NCBI GenBank assembly: GCA_000697335.1 | Contig: JNEM01013874.1 | Coordinates: 1 to 64,000, forward strand | Reading direction: 5' to 3' | DNA length: 64,000 nt | From: Conidiobolus incongruus B7586 | Taxonomy: Eukaryota; Entomophthoromycota; Entomophthoromycetes; Entomophthorales; Conidiobolaceae | In this document: one piece after another, positions 13,124 to 24,479 of the stretch | Layout of the letters: each line of letters opens with the position of its first letter | How positions within the stretch are numbered: position 1 is the stretch's first letter | Notes under the pieces: model-generated | What the model was told of the DNA's origin: nothing | The model's input: only the letters and a program-made list of their open reading frames with translations | The model's database searches: none | Program-made: the position numbers and the translations under genes

Positions 13124-14212
13124 TTAACGTATCTTCTTGGCCATTTCGTTTACTTTAGATATGTTAGCCTCTGTATTATCTACATCAGCGCTAAATTCAT
13201 TCAATAACTGATTGTGATAATCAAGCTCTTCTCCAATTTGGCCTCCCATTTGCTTTTGTCTTTGTAAAATGGAAATAAACTGGCCAACATATTCATCCTG
13301 TTCAACCATTTTATCCTTTTGAAGTTGGAGCAAATCTGCATTATCCAATTGACGTGTTTCTGCTGTCTCTTTAGGATCGGGTCTTCTACCAAATACTCGG
13401 CTGGATTGAATGGGTGAGGTGACTCGAAACAATTCAGAGCGATCGGATTCAGTTGCAGCTCCTAGCGCTCTTGAAGAAGAATGGTCAGAAACATTCTTTT
13501 GAGCCAATTGCATAAGTGCATGTTTTTCATTTTCTAAATGAGATAAGAGGTTACGACGTCTTAAAAGTTCACCTTCAGAGAGAGAGGGATTGGGGCCTTT
13601 TGCTAATGCTGCTAAAGACAAATCTAGCTGAGTAAGCTGAGAATTTAGGCCTACCAGTTGTCTTCTGGCTTGCGCAGCCAAGTGGTGAGCTAATGACTGA
13701 TCCCCTTTTGAGAATGCTGCTTCTCTTTTAATTAAGGTTGAGCGAATGTCTCTCACTAATTCCTGTAATACTGAATGTTGATTTAACCAACCTTTACTAG
13801 AATATTCTTCATTTTGGTTATTTGTCCTATTTGAGGGTATCTGTAAAAATTGAGCCCATTCCTTTGTATTACGCCAGCTTTCATCCTTATTCAGTAAAAT
13901 TTCTCTTAAAAATGCTTGCAATCCAACCCGTCGCTGATGAACAAGTGCTTCATCGTCGTAGCTGATACATGTAAAGGCAGTTTTAGGTGGAAGTTGACAC
14001 GGAATAGGTTTATTGGGCACTGCACGCTTCAAGTCATTTACAAGTTGAACAAATTCACTGTAACGATGCCAAACAGTCCAAGAACGTACAGCAGCTCTGA
14101 CTGTTAAGCGATAACTCACATGGTTAGATGGAATTGTCCTCAATTCTGAACGTTCTATTAAAATAGATTCAACTCTTTCCAATACCATATTAATGACTAT
14201 TTTACTTTTCAA
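13124..14212 (-). CDS. VAM7: Vam7-like PX-domain Qc-SNARE
   Basis: Vacuolar SNARE that is recruited to PI3P through a PX domain and supplies the Qc helix for homotypic vacuole fusion with HOPS. The 362-residue single-exon product has an N-terminal PX domain at about residues 8-125. It shows the PI3P-binding motif HRYSEF (49-54) and the LPPKTAF loop (74-80). A charged, partly helical linker follows. The C-terminal SNARE motif, about 295-360, begins LLQLQKDKMVEQDEYVGQ and carries heptad hydrophobics. There is no transmembrane segment, as expected for Vam7. The second Met (residue 9, MVLERVES) is an equally plausible start because the first eight residues add nothing recognisable. Confidence 0.88.
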   Translation of the reverse strand: MKSKIVINMVLERVESILIERSELRTIPSNHVSYRLTVRAAVRSWTVWHRYSEFVQLVNDLKRAVPNKPIPCQLPPKTAFTCISYDDEALVHQRRVGLQAFLREILLNKDESWRNTKEWAQFLQIPSNRTNNQNEEYSSKGWLNQHSVLQELVRDIRSTLIKREAAFSKGDQSLAHHLAAQARRQLVGLNSQLTQLDLSLAALAKGPNPSLSEGELLRRRNLLSHLENEKHALMQLAQKNVSDHSSSRALGAATESDRSELFRVTSPIQSSRVFGRRPDPKETAETRQLDNADLLQLQKDKMVEQDEYVGQFISILQRQKQMGGQIGEELDYHNQLLNEFSADVDNTEANISKVNEMAKKIR

Positions 14213-15533
14213 AAGAATATATATTAAAAAGATCTAAATCTGATATGAACCTTTGCATTTTAAATTAATGCTTAATTGTGTGGGATTTTTCAAATAAAAT
14301 TGGGAATTCGATTATAAATTTAAATAAATAATTATAATATTATTAATCAAACTATAATTTTTGCATTAAATTTTATTATCAACAACAATCATATAACTGA
14401 GATAATTTGGATAATATAACTTGAATTATGATGAATATAAAATATCAAATTATTATTCAAAATAAGTAAAATTATTTCAATCATCGATTTATTCATCTAT
14501 TTGACTTGTATCACAGGGCTGAACGTTAACAATCTCCCTCACATTTTCACCTATATTCATTAAGACATAGAATTGTTTTCATAGATGAGTATAAAATATA
14601 CTAATTTTAATATCAAAGAATGATATATATTAATATTGATTTATCCTACAAAATATATTGCTTTGATTGATTATTATTATGACATCATTCTTATATCATT
14701 CAAAATTTTTAACAAACGTGACATTATGAATATTGTTGAACAATTTTGCTCTTTATGGAGAAATAATTTGCGCAAATTAGATAATCAGTTTCATAAAAAA
14801 ATTCATGTATTAGATATTGTAGTAAATGGATTTCTTCAATTGTCCTAAAGTTTTAAATCAATGATTACACTTTATTATATTTATGGTTAAAATAAACTAT
14901 AAATATTAATGATACAATTTTAATTTATAATAAATATTGGAAAAGATCAGATACTATCAGATGTTACTTGAACCATTCAATATCTAATTCATTTTCTAGT
15001 TTGAAAAATTGTAGTTTATGATTGATGGATACATTCAATCAGTTTTAAAATAATTAAATCCAAAAAATAGTTTCAAATTATCAAATCCAATATAATATGA
15101 TCCAAATTGCTAGCCAAATATAATATAATAATAATATAATTATGAAAATGAGATTATCTCATTATAATTAAGTTCTAAATATTTTGAAAATTCTTGAGAA
15201 TTCAAATATAATTTTTACATTATTTATTTTTTTTAAAATCAATGTTCTATTCTTTAGTGTGAAATATCATATATATATATATATAATTATACCATTAATT
15301 GATTATGATAGATTATACCTTTACCACAGTTTATTTTTTTACAATTCTGATAGATATCAAAGTTACTTAGTAATTAACACATAAATATGATTAGTTAATA
15401 ACTTATATAATAAATATTGTATAATGGCATTATACATAAAACTTGATACTTCATATATAAATAATCCAACTCTCTTTCTAATATAAAAATCAAGATTTTA
15501 AGATATTCTTATAATATTAGTATGGAAATTAAG
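14213..15533. other. AT-rich intergenic DNA
   Basis: Starts with the probable SNARE promoter and becomes extremely AT-rich, with TA runs near 15275. A 70-codon frame at 14636-14848 has no recognisable features. No supported gene. Confidence 0.5.
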
Positions 15534-16818
15534 AAATGGCAAATTTTTTAATTTCTGATCTTTCAAACATATTATACATTTTGAAAGATTATATATATAT
15601 ATAATATATAGGAAAATAAATATTTTCAAACTATATATATATATTCAATTTTAATTATTTTTTTTATTAAAATATTTTGATTTTAAAATTTACACTTAAA
15701 TTTAATCATGCTTAAACTAGATTATAATTATCAAAAGGCTTTTATTTTTGTATCTTTAAAACTTAACTATAAACCCTCTAAAATTATCTAAAACTTATAA
15801 ACAGCTTATAGAGATGGTGTTTTATCTAAAACTACCATATATTGCTAAATTTGTGATTTTAAAGCTAGAAGGGATATTATTCAAAATTTACCAAAATCTA
15901 AAAGACTAATTTCTACTATTATTTTTTTACTTACTAATAAAATAAAAAAATATATTAAAAAATACCTTTTTATTTCTATTAAAGAATTATCAAAGTAATT
16001 TAATATTAATTATATAAGTATGTTATATTTACTTAAGTTTAAACTTAGATTAATTAATAAAAATGTAAAATAGATACCTTATAATTTAACAGAAACCTAA
16101 AAGAAAATTAGAGTAGCTATAGCTAAACTAAACTTATTAAAGTATAACTAAAAACAAAGGTTTTTACAATGAATACTTATAATTAATAAATCTTAGATTC
16201 TTTTATATAATCCTTTACTTAAAAATAAAACAAAATGTTAGGTTAAGTTAAATTAATCCCCTCTACAAATTCTAATGAATAAATACTTTAAATATAAGTA
16301 AATGTTAATTGTTGTAATAAATTATAATGGTATATAGTTTTTTTATTTAATACCTCAAAGAAAATTAATTAATAGTAAGTTATATATTACTTTTTTAAAT
16401 AAAACAATTTCTAAATGGTGTTCTTAATATAAATTAAAAACACCTATTATTTTACATAATAATTGTAAAATACATAAAGCTAAAGCTATAAAAGATTTTT
16501 TATATAAAAAAAATTAGAGGGAGTTACCACATCTAGTATATTCACTTGATTATAATTTATATAATTATAATTGTTTTAGACAATTAAAAAAACAGCTTGC
16601 AGGAAAAAAAATTCTTGTAAACAAATTAAATTGGTTTGTGAAACATCAAATTTCAGTCTTTAATAAAAAGAACTGTTTTTTAAGTATTAGAAGCTTACTA
16701 AAAGTATAGAAAAAAGTTATTAATAATAAAAGAGGCTATTAATTTTATATTATTCATTAATTTTTATATATTATTTATTAATTTATTTGTTTAATTTTAA
16801 TTTTAAAATTATGCTATT
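15534..16818 (+). mobile_element. mariner (DD34D) transposon, hypermutated copy 1
   Basis: A single frame from 15708 to about 16740 aligns to mariner transposase without any frameshift but with about 16 stop codons. Landmarks are the IPYNLTET block (family WVPHELT), the first catalytic region at 16182-16196, the second (ILHNN) at 16449-16463, and LPHLVYSLDYNLYNYNCF at about 16524-16577 (family LPHPPYSPDLAPxDYHLF). All three catalytic Asp codons are now Asn, at 16185, 16458 and 16563; the last two keep exactly 34 residues between them. Tryptophans expected in WVPHELT and DEKW are TAG, and a Gln is TAA. All of these are G-to-A or C-to-T changes. Imperfect terminal repeats may be ATGGCAAATTTT near 15536 and AAAATTATGCTATT near 16805-16818. 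The ends are approximate and no clear TA duplication was found. Confidence 0.8.
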
Positions 16819-16829
16819 ACTTAATTTCT

Positions 16830-17165
16830 GCACTAATAATATTAAGAGGTAGTTAAATTGATATACCTGTAATTAAATTATATAGAGTTGATTAAATTCT
16901 ATCTTCCTTTCCCAAATCTTACACAGAGTCTGGAGATTCCAGGGGGGTAAATCCCAACACCAATCTTATAAGACTAGTTTAATTAACTGTTAGATAGTAA
17001 AGAAGTATGTTCCTAGCAATAAGGGTTTGAGCCTTCTTTATATGATATTGAAGATATTCAAAAGTCTTATTAGATTTAGGTTATATATTCAAATATTTAT
17101 CATATATTTTGCTTATGAAATACTTGTCACAAATGATTAACTTGTACCAAAGATATTCTTTTGTT
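16830..17165 (-). mobile_element. decayed coding DNA of an unidentified element
   Basis: On the minus strand one frame keeps coding character with interrupting stops, including CWDLPPWNLQTLCKIWERK near 16900-16970. It includes a GC-richer island at 16905-16990 in otherwise saturated AT DNA. The family is not recognised. It lies between two mariner copies and, with the 18790-19750 segment, may be what remains of an older element. Confidence 0.35.
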
Positions 17166-17629
17166 TTATTGAGTTAACTTGATTTAAATATATCATAAAA
17201 TTATTTTAATATTATTTTTATACTTTTACCCCTAATATATTTATTGACTTCTCTCTTTATACTTCAAATTTCAAATTCAATGAATAAGATAATAAAATAT
17301 TATTCAATAATTAATAATGTAACTTTCTTATATAACTTATTAATTAGGATTTTATAATTTTGCACTTATTAAATTGCATATTTATTTTAAATATAATAAA
17401 ACCAATAAATTTTCTCAATATCATTTCTTTAAAATCAAATAAACCAAAAATCATTGTTAAATTTATATATTATAATTAGAAGTAAAATTTTATTTTTTGT
17501 TATTTTATACCTTAGACCTAAATTATCTTTGTTAATTTATAATAATAGTAAATAAAAAAATTCACCAAGACTTATTATTTAAAGGTGGAAATTATAAAAA
17601 AATTAATCTATTAATATATAATTTAAATA
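17166..17629. other. AT-saturated DNA between decayed elements
   Basis: Almost pure A/T with no readable frame. Probably further decayed repeat DNA. Confidence 0.4.
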
Positions 17630-18767
17630 ATGGGAATTTGTTGCAATTGAGAAAAAATATATTTTAATTTTTAATATAAAAAAATAAATACATAATATAA
17701 AATTAATCCTCTTTTTTATTATTAATAATATTTTATTATTTTTTAATAAACTTATAATATTTAAAAAAACAATTTTTTACCAAAGACTTAAATTTAATAT
17801 TTTATAAATTAATTGAATTTTGTTATAAAAATTTTTTTCTTATAACCTAATTTTTTAATTATTTAAAACAATTATAATTGCTTAAGTTATAATCTAAACA
17901 ATATATTAAATATGGCAGTTTTTTTGATTATTTTTGATTATAAATTTTTTTATAATTTTAATTTTATATATTTTATAATTATTATATAAAATAATAAGTT
18001 TTCTTAATTTATATTATTAATCCTTATTAAGAATAATTTTAATAAAAAATAATATAAAATTTAATAAGAATAATATATATTACTATATTAATTAATATTT
18101 ATTTAAATAAATTTAAAAAAATTATTCTAACTTAATCTATCAATTTGATTTATATTTTAATAAAAGATTATATAAAAAGATTTAATATATATTTATTATA
18201 AAGGCTTTAATTTTTTGTTATATTTTAATAAATTTTGTTTGATAATAATTACTCTAGTTTTTTTTATATTTTAGTTATATCATAAAAATTTTATTTTATA
18301 TTTTGATTATATTAATTTAAGTTTAAACTTATATATATATAATTTTTATATAACTAATATTATAATTATTTAATAACTCTTTAAATAAAATAAAAATATA
18401 TTCTAATATATTTTTTAACTTAATTAAATATTAAAAATATAATAGTTATAATTAGTTTTTTGAATTTAATAATTTTTAGATTATTTTTTTAGTGATAAAT
18501 GATTAATATAGTTAATATCTTTTTATTAAAAGTTACTTATAGAAATTAATTAATTTTAAAGGGTTTATGGTTAAATTTTATAAATACAAAAATAAAAAGC
18601 TTTCCTGATATTATTTTATTAAAATATATAATCAAATTAAATAATAAATTTTGAAAAATTAATATTTTCATCAAAAAAGCTATTATATATATAATTTATA
18701 ACTATATATTTTTATTATAAAAAACTAATAATTTTTTTGAAAACTTAAAAATTAAAAAATTTCCCAT
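17630..18767 (-). mobile_element. mariner transposon, hypermutated copy 2
   Basis: Inverted relative to copy 1 and homologous along its length. On the minus strand it repeats the copy 1 landmarks: the AAGTTTAAACTTA segment, TTATATAATCnTTTA, TATAATAATTATAAAATATA (copy 1 has C or G at several of these positions), and the shared tail AGAGGnTATTAATTTTATAT. Its transposase frame is more heavily interrupted than copy 1. The ends carry ATGGGAATTTG (17630) facing TTCCCAT (18761-18767), imperfect terminal inverted repeats about 1.14 kb apart, a normal mariner length. Where the copies differ, copy 2 usually has A or T. Confidence 0.75.
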
Positions 18768-18789
18768 TTCCTCAAATTTAAAATAATAG

Positions 18790-19750
18790 TAATAACTTAG
18801 TTGCTTAAGTTAGCTTATTACCAATATATAAAAAGAAATGCTTTTTTCAATAATTATATTAAATTAGCAATTGATTTGATTTAGCATTTTATTGAAATAA
18901 AAAGTACATATTTTTGTATTATATATAATAGTATTTTATGTTTTTAACAAGTTGATTATTGATATATCTTAAATATTTTTGAATAGTATTTCAGACCTAA
19001 TAATCTTTAAATTTTAAAATAATGTATATTTAAATATTTAGCAATTATTTTTTTAAGCTTAAGGCATAATATTGATTTTAATTAATCTAATATTAGTTAT
19101 AAGTTAATTCTATTTACTTAAACCAGTTCATCAATTGTTCTTCATTCATAAGTTGAAAATAATTTGAATTACTTGGTTTTTAATTTGGTATTTTTCTTTG
19201 GTTTATTTTAATTGATTTTAATTTTTAAAAAGAGAAATACAATATTTTGCAAAATAAATCAATAACCAATATCAATAAGGTTTTTATATTTTTTTTTGAA
19301 TTATACTTTCCAACGTTTTAATTAAGAACAAAAATTCTATACTACTTTTTTTAAAAATATAAAAAGGTTATATTTATAATAATAGAGCTAATATTTAGGT
19401 ATAATAACTTCAGAGATAGTTCCATTATATGCTTGTACTAGTAAGGTTTAAATGTTATAATACTTGCAATCAAGCTCTTGTTTAATATTATAGAGAATTT
19501 TATGTTTTCAGAATTCTTTAAGGTATTGAATTTATTATTTAGTGTTGTTTTGGTATTTTAAAAACTCCTGTGAAATATATTCAAATTGGATATTGCTTTA
19601 TTTATTAAAAAGTTGTTTAATACCAAAGCCTATGTAAAACCTGAATCCTTTTAGAATTCATAGTTTGAACCTTTCTAGCTTTATCCTAGTATTTCAAACT
19701 TCTTGATAATATTCTAACTCATACTTGTATTTTAGAGACCAAAACATAGA
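18790..19750 (-). mobile_element. decayed open frame of an unidentified element
   Basis: Read on the minus strand from about 19745 downward, one frame keeps protein-like composition with many TAA/TAG interruptions where Gln would fit. The family is not recognised. It could be an older transposon into which mariner copy 2 inserted, since decayed minus-strand coding DNA resumes on the far side at 17165-16830. No terminal repeats were found. Confidence 0.35.
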
Positions 19751-20372
19751 ATTATTTATATTTAACTAAAAATAACAATAATATGTTTCATTTTATATTA
19801 TTTGAAACTAAATACTATTATAAAATTATATTCAAATATCTGTGCTATAAGTAATAGCTTATCTAAACCTTAACTAAATATTCACAGATATGCTCAGAAC
19901 TCGTAGAAATTCTGGGAACGGTAAAAATTCAAATAAATTATTAGATGGTCAAGGATAATGTGATTGGCTTATAATATATTTTCTAGAATTCTTAAATAAT
20001 AATATTATTCAAAGCTTCATATTTATCAAAGAAAAGTATACTATCTAAAACATATAGCTCCTATTTATCTACTATTTTAATGAAATAAATTCACATTAAT
20101 ATTTCCATTAATTATGCTCAATGGCGAAGGGAAAAAAATGGAATAATTATAATGAATGCAAATGTTATTATTGACCAATTAACAAAAATGACGTTGATAA
20201 GATTGCGATTAAAATTGAAAATTAATATTGAAATATAAATGAATTTATTCTTTATTGTTGAATCAATCTAAATTATATATTAACAACATCAATTTATATT
20301 ATATTATATTATATTATACTACAATATTTAATCATTGAGCTCAATATATTAAATTGATAATTCCAGTACAAT
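19751..20372. other. intergenic, mannosidase promoter
   Basis: AT-rich DNA with a CCAAT sequence in TTGACCAATTAAC near 20170 followed by ATGACGTT. A 22-codon ATG frame near 19890 looks accidental. No supported gene. Confidence 0.5.
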
Positions 20373-22145
20373 ATGTACAAGGTAATGTATATTATTTTGA
20401 TAAAGTTAGTAAACTAATAATCATATTCATTAGTATATATAAATGTTTTTAATACTAAAAATGATATAGAATAATAAATTGACTAATTTTGATTTTTATA
20501 GAGAATAATATTCTTATTAATATTTATTGGATTTTATACTTTGTATAAATATTCACAATTTAGTCAAACATATTTTAATGAAAATTTTCACAAGGTCAAT
20601 TACAAAGACATAGATCCCATTTGCAATCAAAGGAATTTGTCCTGTTTTAAACTCGGTAAAACCATCAAGGAAAATAGAGAAATATCCAAGGATCCGGATG
20701 AGTTATGGAGAGCTCGACAAGATATGGTAGTCAAAGCTTTTCAACATGCTTGGAGTGCTTATGAGAGAGATGCTTGGGGTATGGATGAGTATTTCCCAAT
20801 TAGTAAAAGGGGACATAACTTTGTCCCTAAAGGATTTGGATTTACTATTATCGATAGCATGGATACGATGGTCTTAATGGGACTGGAAGATGAATACAAC
20901 AAAGCAAGAGATTGGGTTGTAAATGAACTTACATTCGAACAAGATGAATATCTTAATGTATTTGAAACAACTATCCGTGTATTAGGTGGGCTTCTCAGTT
21001 CACATTTCCTGACAGGCTCTGAAGATCAGATTTTGATAGACCGAGCAACTGATCTTGCTGATAGATTAATGGGTAGCTTTGGTACAGCATCCGGAATCCC
21101 TGGAGCTTCAGTGAATCTCATGACACGCCAACCCTATCCTCCCGAAAACAGAGAACTCACTTCCACATCCGAAGCCACCACCATTCAGCTTGAATTCAAA
21201 TATCTATCCCACCTCACACATCAATCCAAATATTTCGATGCTGTCGAGCGCGTCAATGACATTGTCGAAAAATTGCCCAAAATTGAAGGCCTAGTCCCCA
21301 TCTTCCTTGATCCGGCTACGGGAGGCTTCTCTGGCTCTGACATCCGCCTTGGTTCCAGAGGAGACAGTTATTATGAATACCTTCTCAAGCAATATCTTGT
21401 AACTGATGGTCAAGAGCCTAAATTCCTAAGAATGTATGATCAATCTATTGAAGGTATGAAGAAGGTTCTGCTGCGTCGTACTCACCCCACTGGATATCTA
21501 TTCTTTGGAGAGATTGTCACATACAATCCAAAATCAATTTCTCCTCAAATGGACCATCTTGTTTGTTTCCTAGGAGGCACTTTAGCTTTGGGTGCAACAG
21601 GTGGTAAATTCCATCCATCATTGTTGCATAAATACTCTAACTCCTATGAACACAAATATAACTCATTAAGCAAAATTGATCGAGATGCACTTTTACTAGG
21701 AGAGCAACTTACTGAAACATGTTGGGCAACATACACTATGCATCCAACTAAACTTGCCTCAGAAATTACAGTGTTTAACATGGATCCCAATAATACATAT
21801 GATGCATATGTGAAACCAGCAGATGTTCACAATTTACTAAGACCAGAAACAATTGAATCCCTCTTTATACTATATAGAATTACGAAAAATCCCATCTATA
21901 GGGAGCGAGGATGGGAAATGTTTTTAGCGTTTGAGACATATTGTAAGGTAGAGACTGGGGGATACACTAGTCTCAAGGACTCATCCGTCATCCCACCTAT
22001 TTTAGACGATAAGATGGAAACATTCTTCTTGGCGGAAACGTTGAAATATTTCTACTTATTGTTTAGTTCAGATGACTTTTTCGATATTGAAAAACTTGTA
22101 TTAAATACCGAAGCACACCCCATACCTAAATTTAATTTAAAATAA
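20373..22145 (+). CDS. MNS1: GH47 class I alpha-1,2-mannosidase
   Basis: Trims alpha-1,2-linked mannose from N-glycans in the ER or early Golgi; calcium dependent. Exon 1 is only 20373-20381 (Met-Tyr-Lys). A 120-base intron (GTAATG to TATAG) leads to exon 2, 20502-22145, giving 550 residues, the size of yeast Mns1. The splice adds a signal anchor: residues 4-20, RIIFLLIFIGFYTLYKY, a type II membrane segment absent if one starts in exon 2. GH47 motifs are IDSMDTMVLMGL (from about residue 120), ETTIRVLGGLLSS, the LTETCWATY cysteine block, LRPETIESLF, and near the end NTEAHP, whose Thr binds calcium. An ER role fits the length, but a Golgi paralogue is possible. Confidence 0.92.
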
Positions 22146-22472
22146 TCAAATATTAAATGAATGTTACTATGCCTATTTAACTATTATGATAAATATGTAA
22201 TAACAACATTTAAAATATTTGTTTATTTGTTTTAATTAATAAATTTCAAAGGTATTTTGGATTGAAAATTCATCAAAAGTTTCACTTATGTCAACCAAAA
22301 ATCAAGTCCCATTAAATTCAAATTCATCCAATTAATATAAGACTATTGACCTAAGATTGAATCTTATTTACTCAATTAATCAATGGTATTGCTATAATGA
22401 TAATACAATAGCTATAGTTAGATAAATAAAGAATCAAACAGTAATATTCAAACTGGATAAATATAGGATACA
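22146..22472. other. intergenic, cyclin promoter
   Basis: AT-rich. It contains one CCAAT (TCATCCAATTAA near 22325). Nothing else seen. Confidence 0.5.
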
Positions 22473-23543
22473 ATGGACAAGGTATAAATTTTCCTAAATT
22501 TTAGTTGAATTCCTTATAATTTTAAGATTAAGGACAATTTTTTAGGTACGCCCAACTTTCTAACTAATAATAAATCTCCACCTGCAGCACCTGGTAAGCC
22601 TTTTGAATCTTCTCACAATATTTCTAAAAATGCAAATTCGTTTTCAAAAACTCAATCACCATTAAGTAATAAAATTGGTCAAATTACTACCCAAAAGGTT
22701 GAAGATTTATATTTAAAAGAATCTGATGATCCTATGATGTGCAGTGAATATGCGGAGGAGTATTTTGATTATTTATATGACATAGAATCGGAGTATATGT
22801 GTCCTGCAAATTATATGGATAGTGTAGAAAGCTTGACTTGGGAAATGCGAAGTACACTTGTGGACTGGCTTGTTGAAGTGCATTCCAAATTTGATATGGT
22901 TCCCGAGATTCTCTTCCAAAGTGTCAATCTTTTAGATCGCTTTCTCTCCAAAATGACGGTTATTCCTACTAAATTACAATTAATTGGAGCTACTAGCCTT
23001 CTCATATGTGCTAAATTTGAACAAAAGTTTATTCCAAAGATATCGGAATTGGTTTATTTATCGGCAAATGCCTTTACATCAGATGAAGTGGCTACTAGTG
23101 AGAAGTACATATTAACGGTCGTCGAATTTGATCTCAACTATCCTAATCCTCTGAACTTTGTAAGAAGGTACTCGATGGCTGACTCTTATAATAAGGAACA
23201 TCGTCTAGCTGCCAAGTTTCTACTGGAGTTAAGTCTTCTAAACCATGAATTTTTGAAGTTTAGATGCTCACTCATAGCAGCGAGTGCTATGTATCTAGCC
23301 AGATTAATCTTACATAATTTAAGGTGGAATGAAACGTTGGAATTCTATTCCAAGTACAAGGAGCAAGATATGATGCCTTGTATTCAATTATTTATCACCA
23401 CTTTGGGATCACCTACTCAGTTTGAGGCGATTGATAAAAAATACTCTCATATTAATAATTTGAAAGTGAGTGAATTTTGTAGAGGTTGGATTGCTGATCG
23501 ACATCAGAAAGTCACTAAATTAAAACAACATAAGTTAATTTAA
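22473..23543 (+). CDS. B-type (mitotic) cyclin
   Basis: Regulatory partner of the cell-cycle CDK. Exon 1 is 22473-22481 (Met-Asp-Lys). A 51-base intron (GTATAA to AAG) leads to exon 2, 22533-23543; an acceptor six bases upstream is equally in phase. The model gives 339 residues. The cyclin box has EMRSTLVDWLVEVHSKF (MRAIL-type motif), LLDRFLS, LQLIGATSLLICAKFEQK and the second-fold region after EKYILTVVEFDLNYPNP. The C-terminal cyclin fold extends to about residue 300. The N-terminus before the box is only about 100 residues, Ser/Pro/Asn rich, with no RxxL destruction box and no KEN box in the spliced model. Either degradation uses another signal or a further 5' exon was missed. Confidence 0.88.
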
Positions 23544-24479
23544 GATTATCATATGTAATACATCATAATTTATCAATTATCTTTTTTTTCAATTCCATAA
23601 ATTTAATCACTCATTTTAATATAACTTTCTGATGATAATATAATCAGATAAATAGATAGGTAAATAATATTTTGTGAGTGTTTGAAGAAACTTGGACAAT
23701 AATGTTTTAAGGTGATGATAAATATATTAAGTAAATCATTAAGTAATATATTAATACCAATGATATATATATATATATATATATATCAATAGTAGCATTT
23801 TTGATAACACAAACATGTTTTAATATAGAGTGTATGATTTGTTCATATAAGTGATTGTCTAGATATTTTAATAAAAAGAAATATGATCAATAAATATTGA
23901 TGATATTGAATAAATATTCATTTGTAGAGCGTATGACGATTAATTATTATAATATATTGTTCTCAAAATCTGATATAATTTTACAATAATCAAAATGAAT
24001 AATTATTAATATTATTTAAATACTTAGATTTATATTGAGTTTTTTTACTTTATATTAGATAATATCATAATTATAAAGCATCAAATAGTTGAATAAAAAT
24101 TTATAATTAATTATTACTGTAAAGCTTTTAGATTAAATTTGAGCAAATTCATTGTTGAGAAATTAATATATTGATTAATTGAATGTCGTAATTAGTTTTA
24201 AAGTGCAAACCAGATAAGTTTTAGATTTGCTATAAAAGTTGGTGGATTTAATGTAATAATTCTTATTTAATAATGATAGTATATATACTAACGTATAGTA
24301 AATAAAAAATTCACTGCCAAATATAATCGTTTAAAATCTTATTTCTAATATTGATGGTGAAATAAACCAAATTGATTGGTGTAAATTTAATTAATTGTAA
24401 TGTGAATTTTATAAATGTGATTAAGTATCAAGAATCATGTCTTGATTTTATCATCATTACTTTATAATCAATTGATATA
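23544..24479. other. intergenic with TA microsatellite
   Basis: AT-rich, with a (TA)n run of about 25 bases at 23763-23787. No gene or RNA recognised. Confidence 0.6.

Noticed and set aside
14636-14848. 70-codon frame containing an ATG-started 40-residue tail
   Set aside because: Low-complexity start, no splice partners, no family features and no GC rise.
15184-15384. 66-codon frame rich in Ile, Phe and Tyr
   Set aside because: Includes a TA microsatellite translated as a hydrophobic run; accidental.
16829-16959. Possible solo LTR (starts TGTTGGGATTT on the minus strand, ends in CA)
   Set aside because: No matching 5-base target duplication, and the same bases read better as part of a decayed coding frame.
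19890-19965. 22-codon frame beginning MLRTRRNSGNG
   Set aside because: Too short, no splice model that extends it, and in a promoter region.
20541-20541. TTG as the start of the mannosidase
   Set aside because: The spliced start at 20373 is in phase and adds a signal anchor typical of the family.
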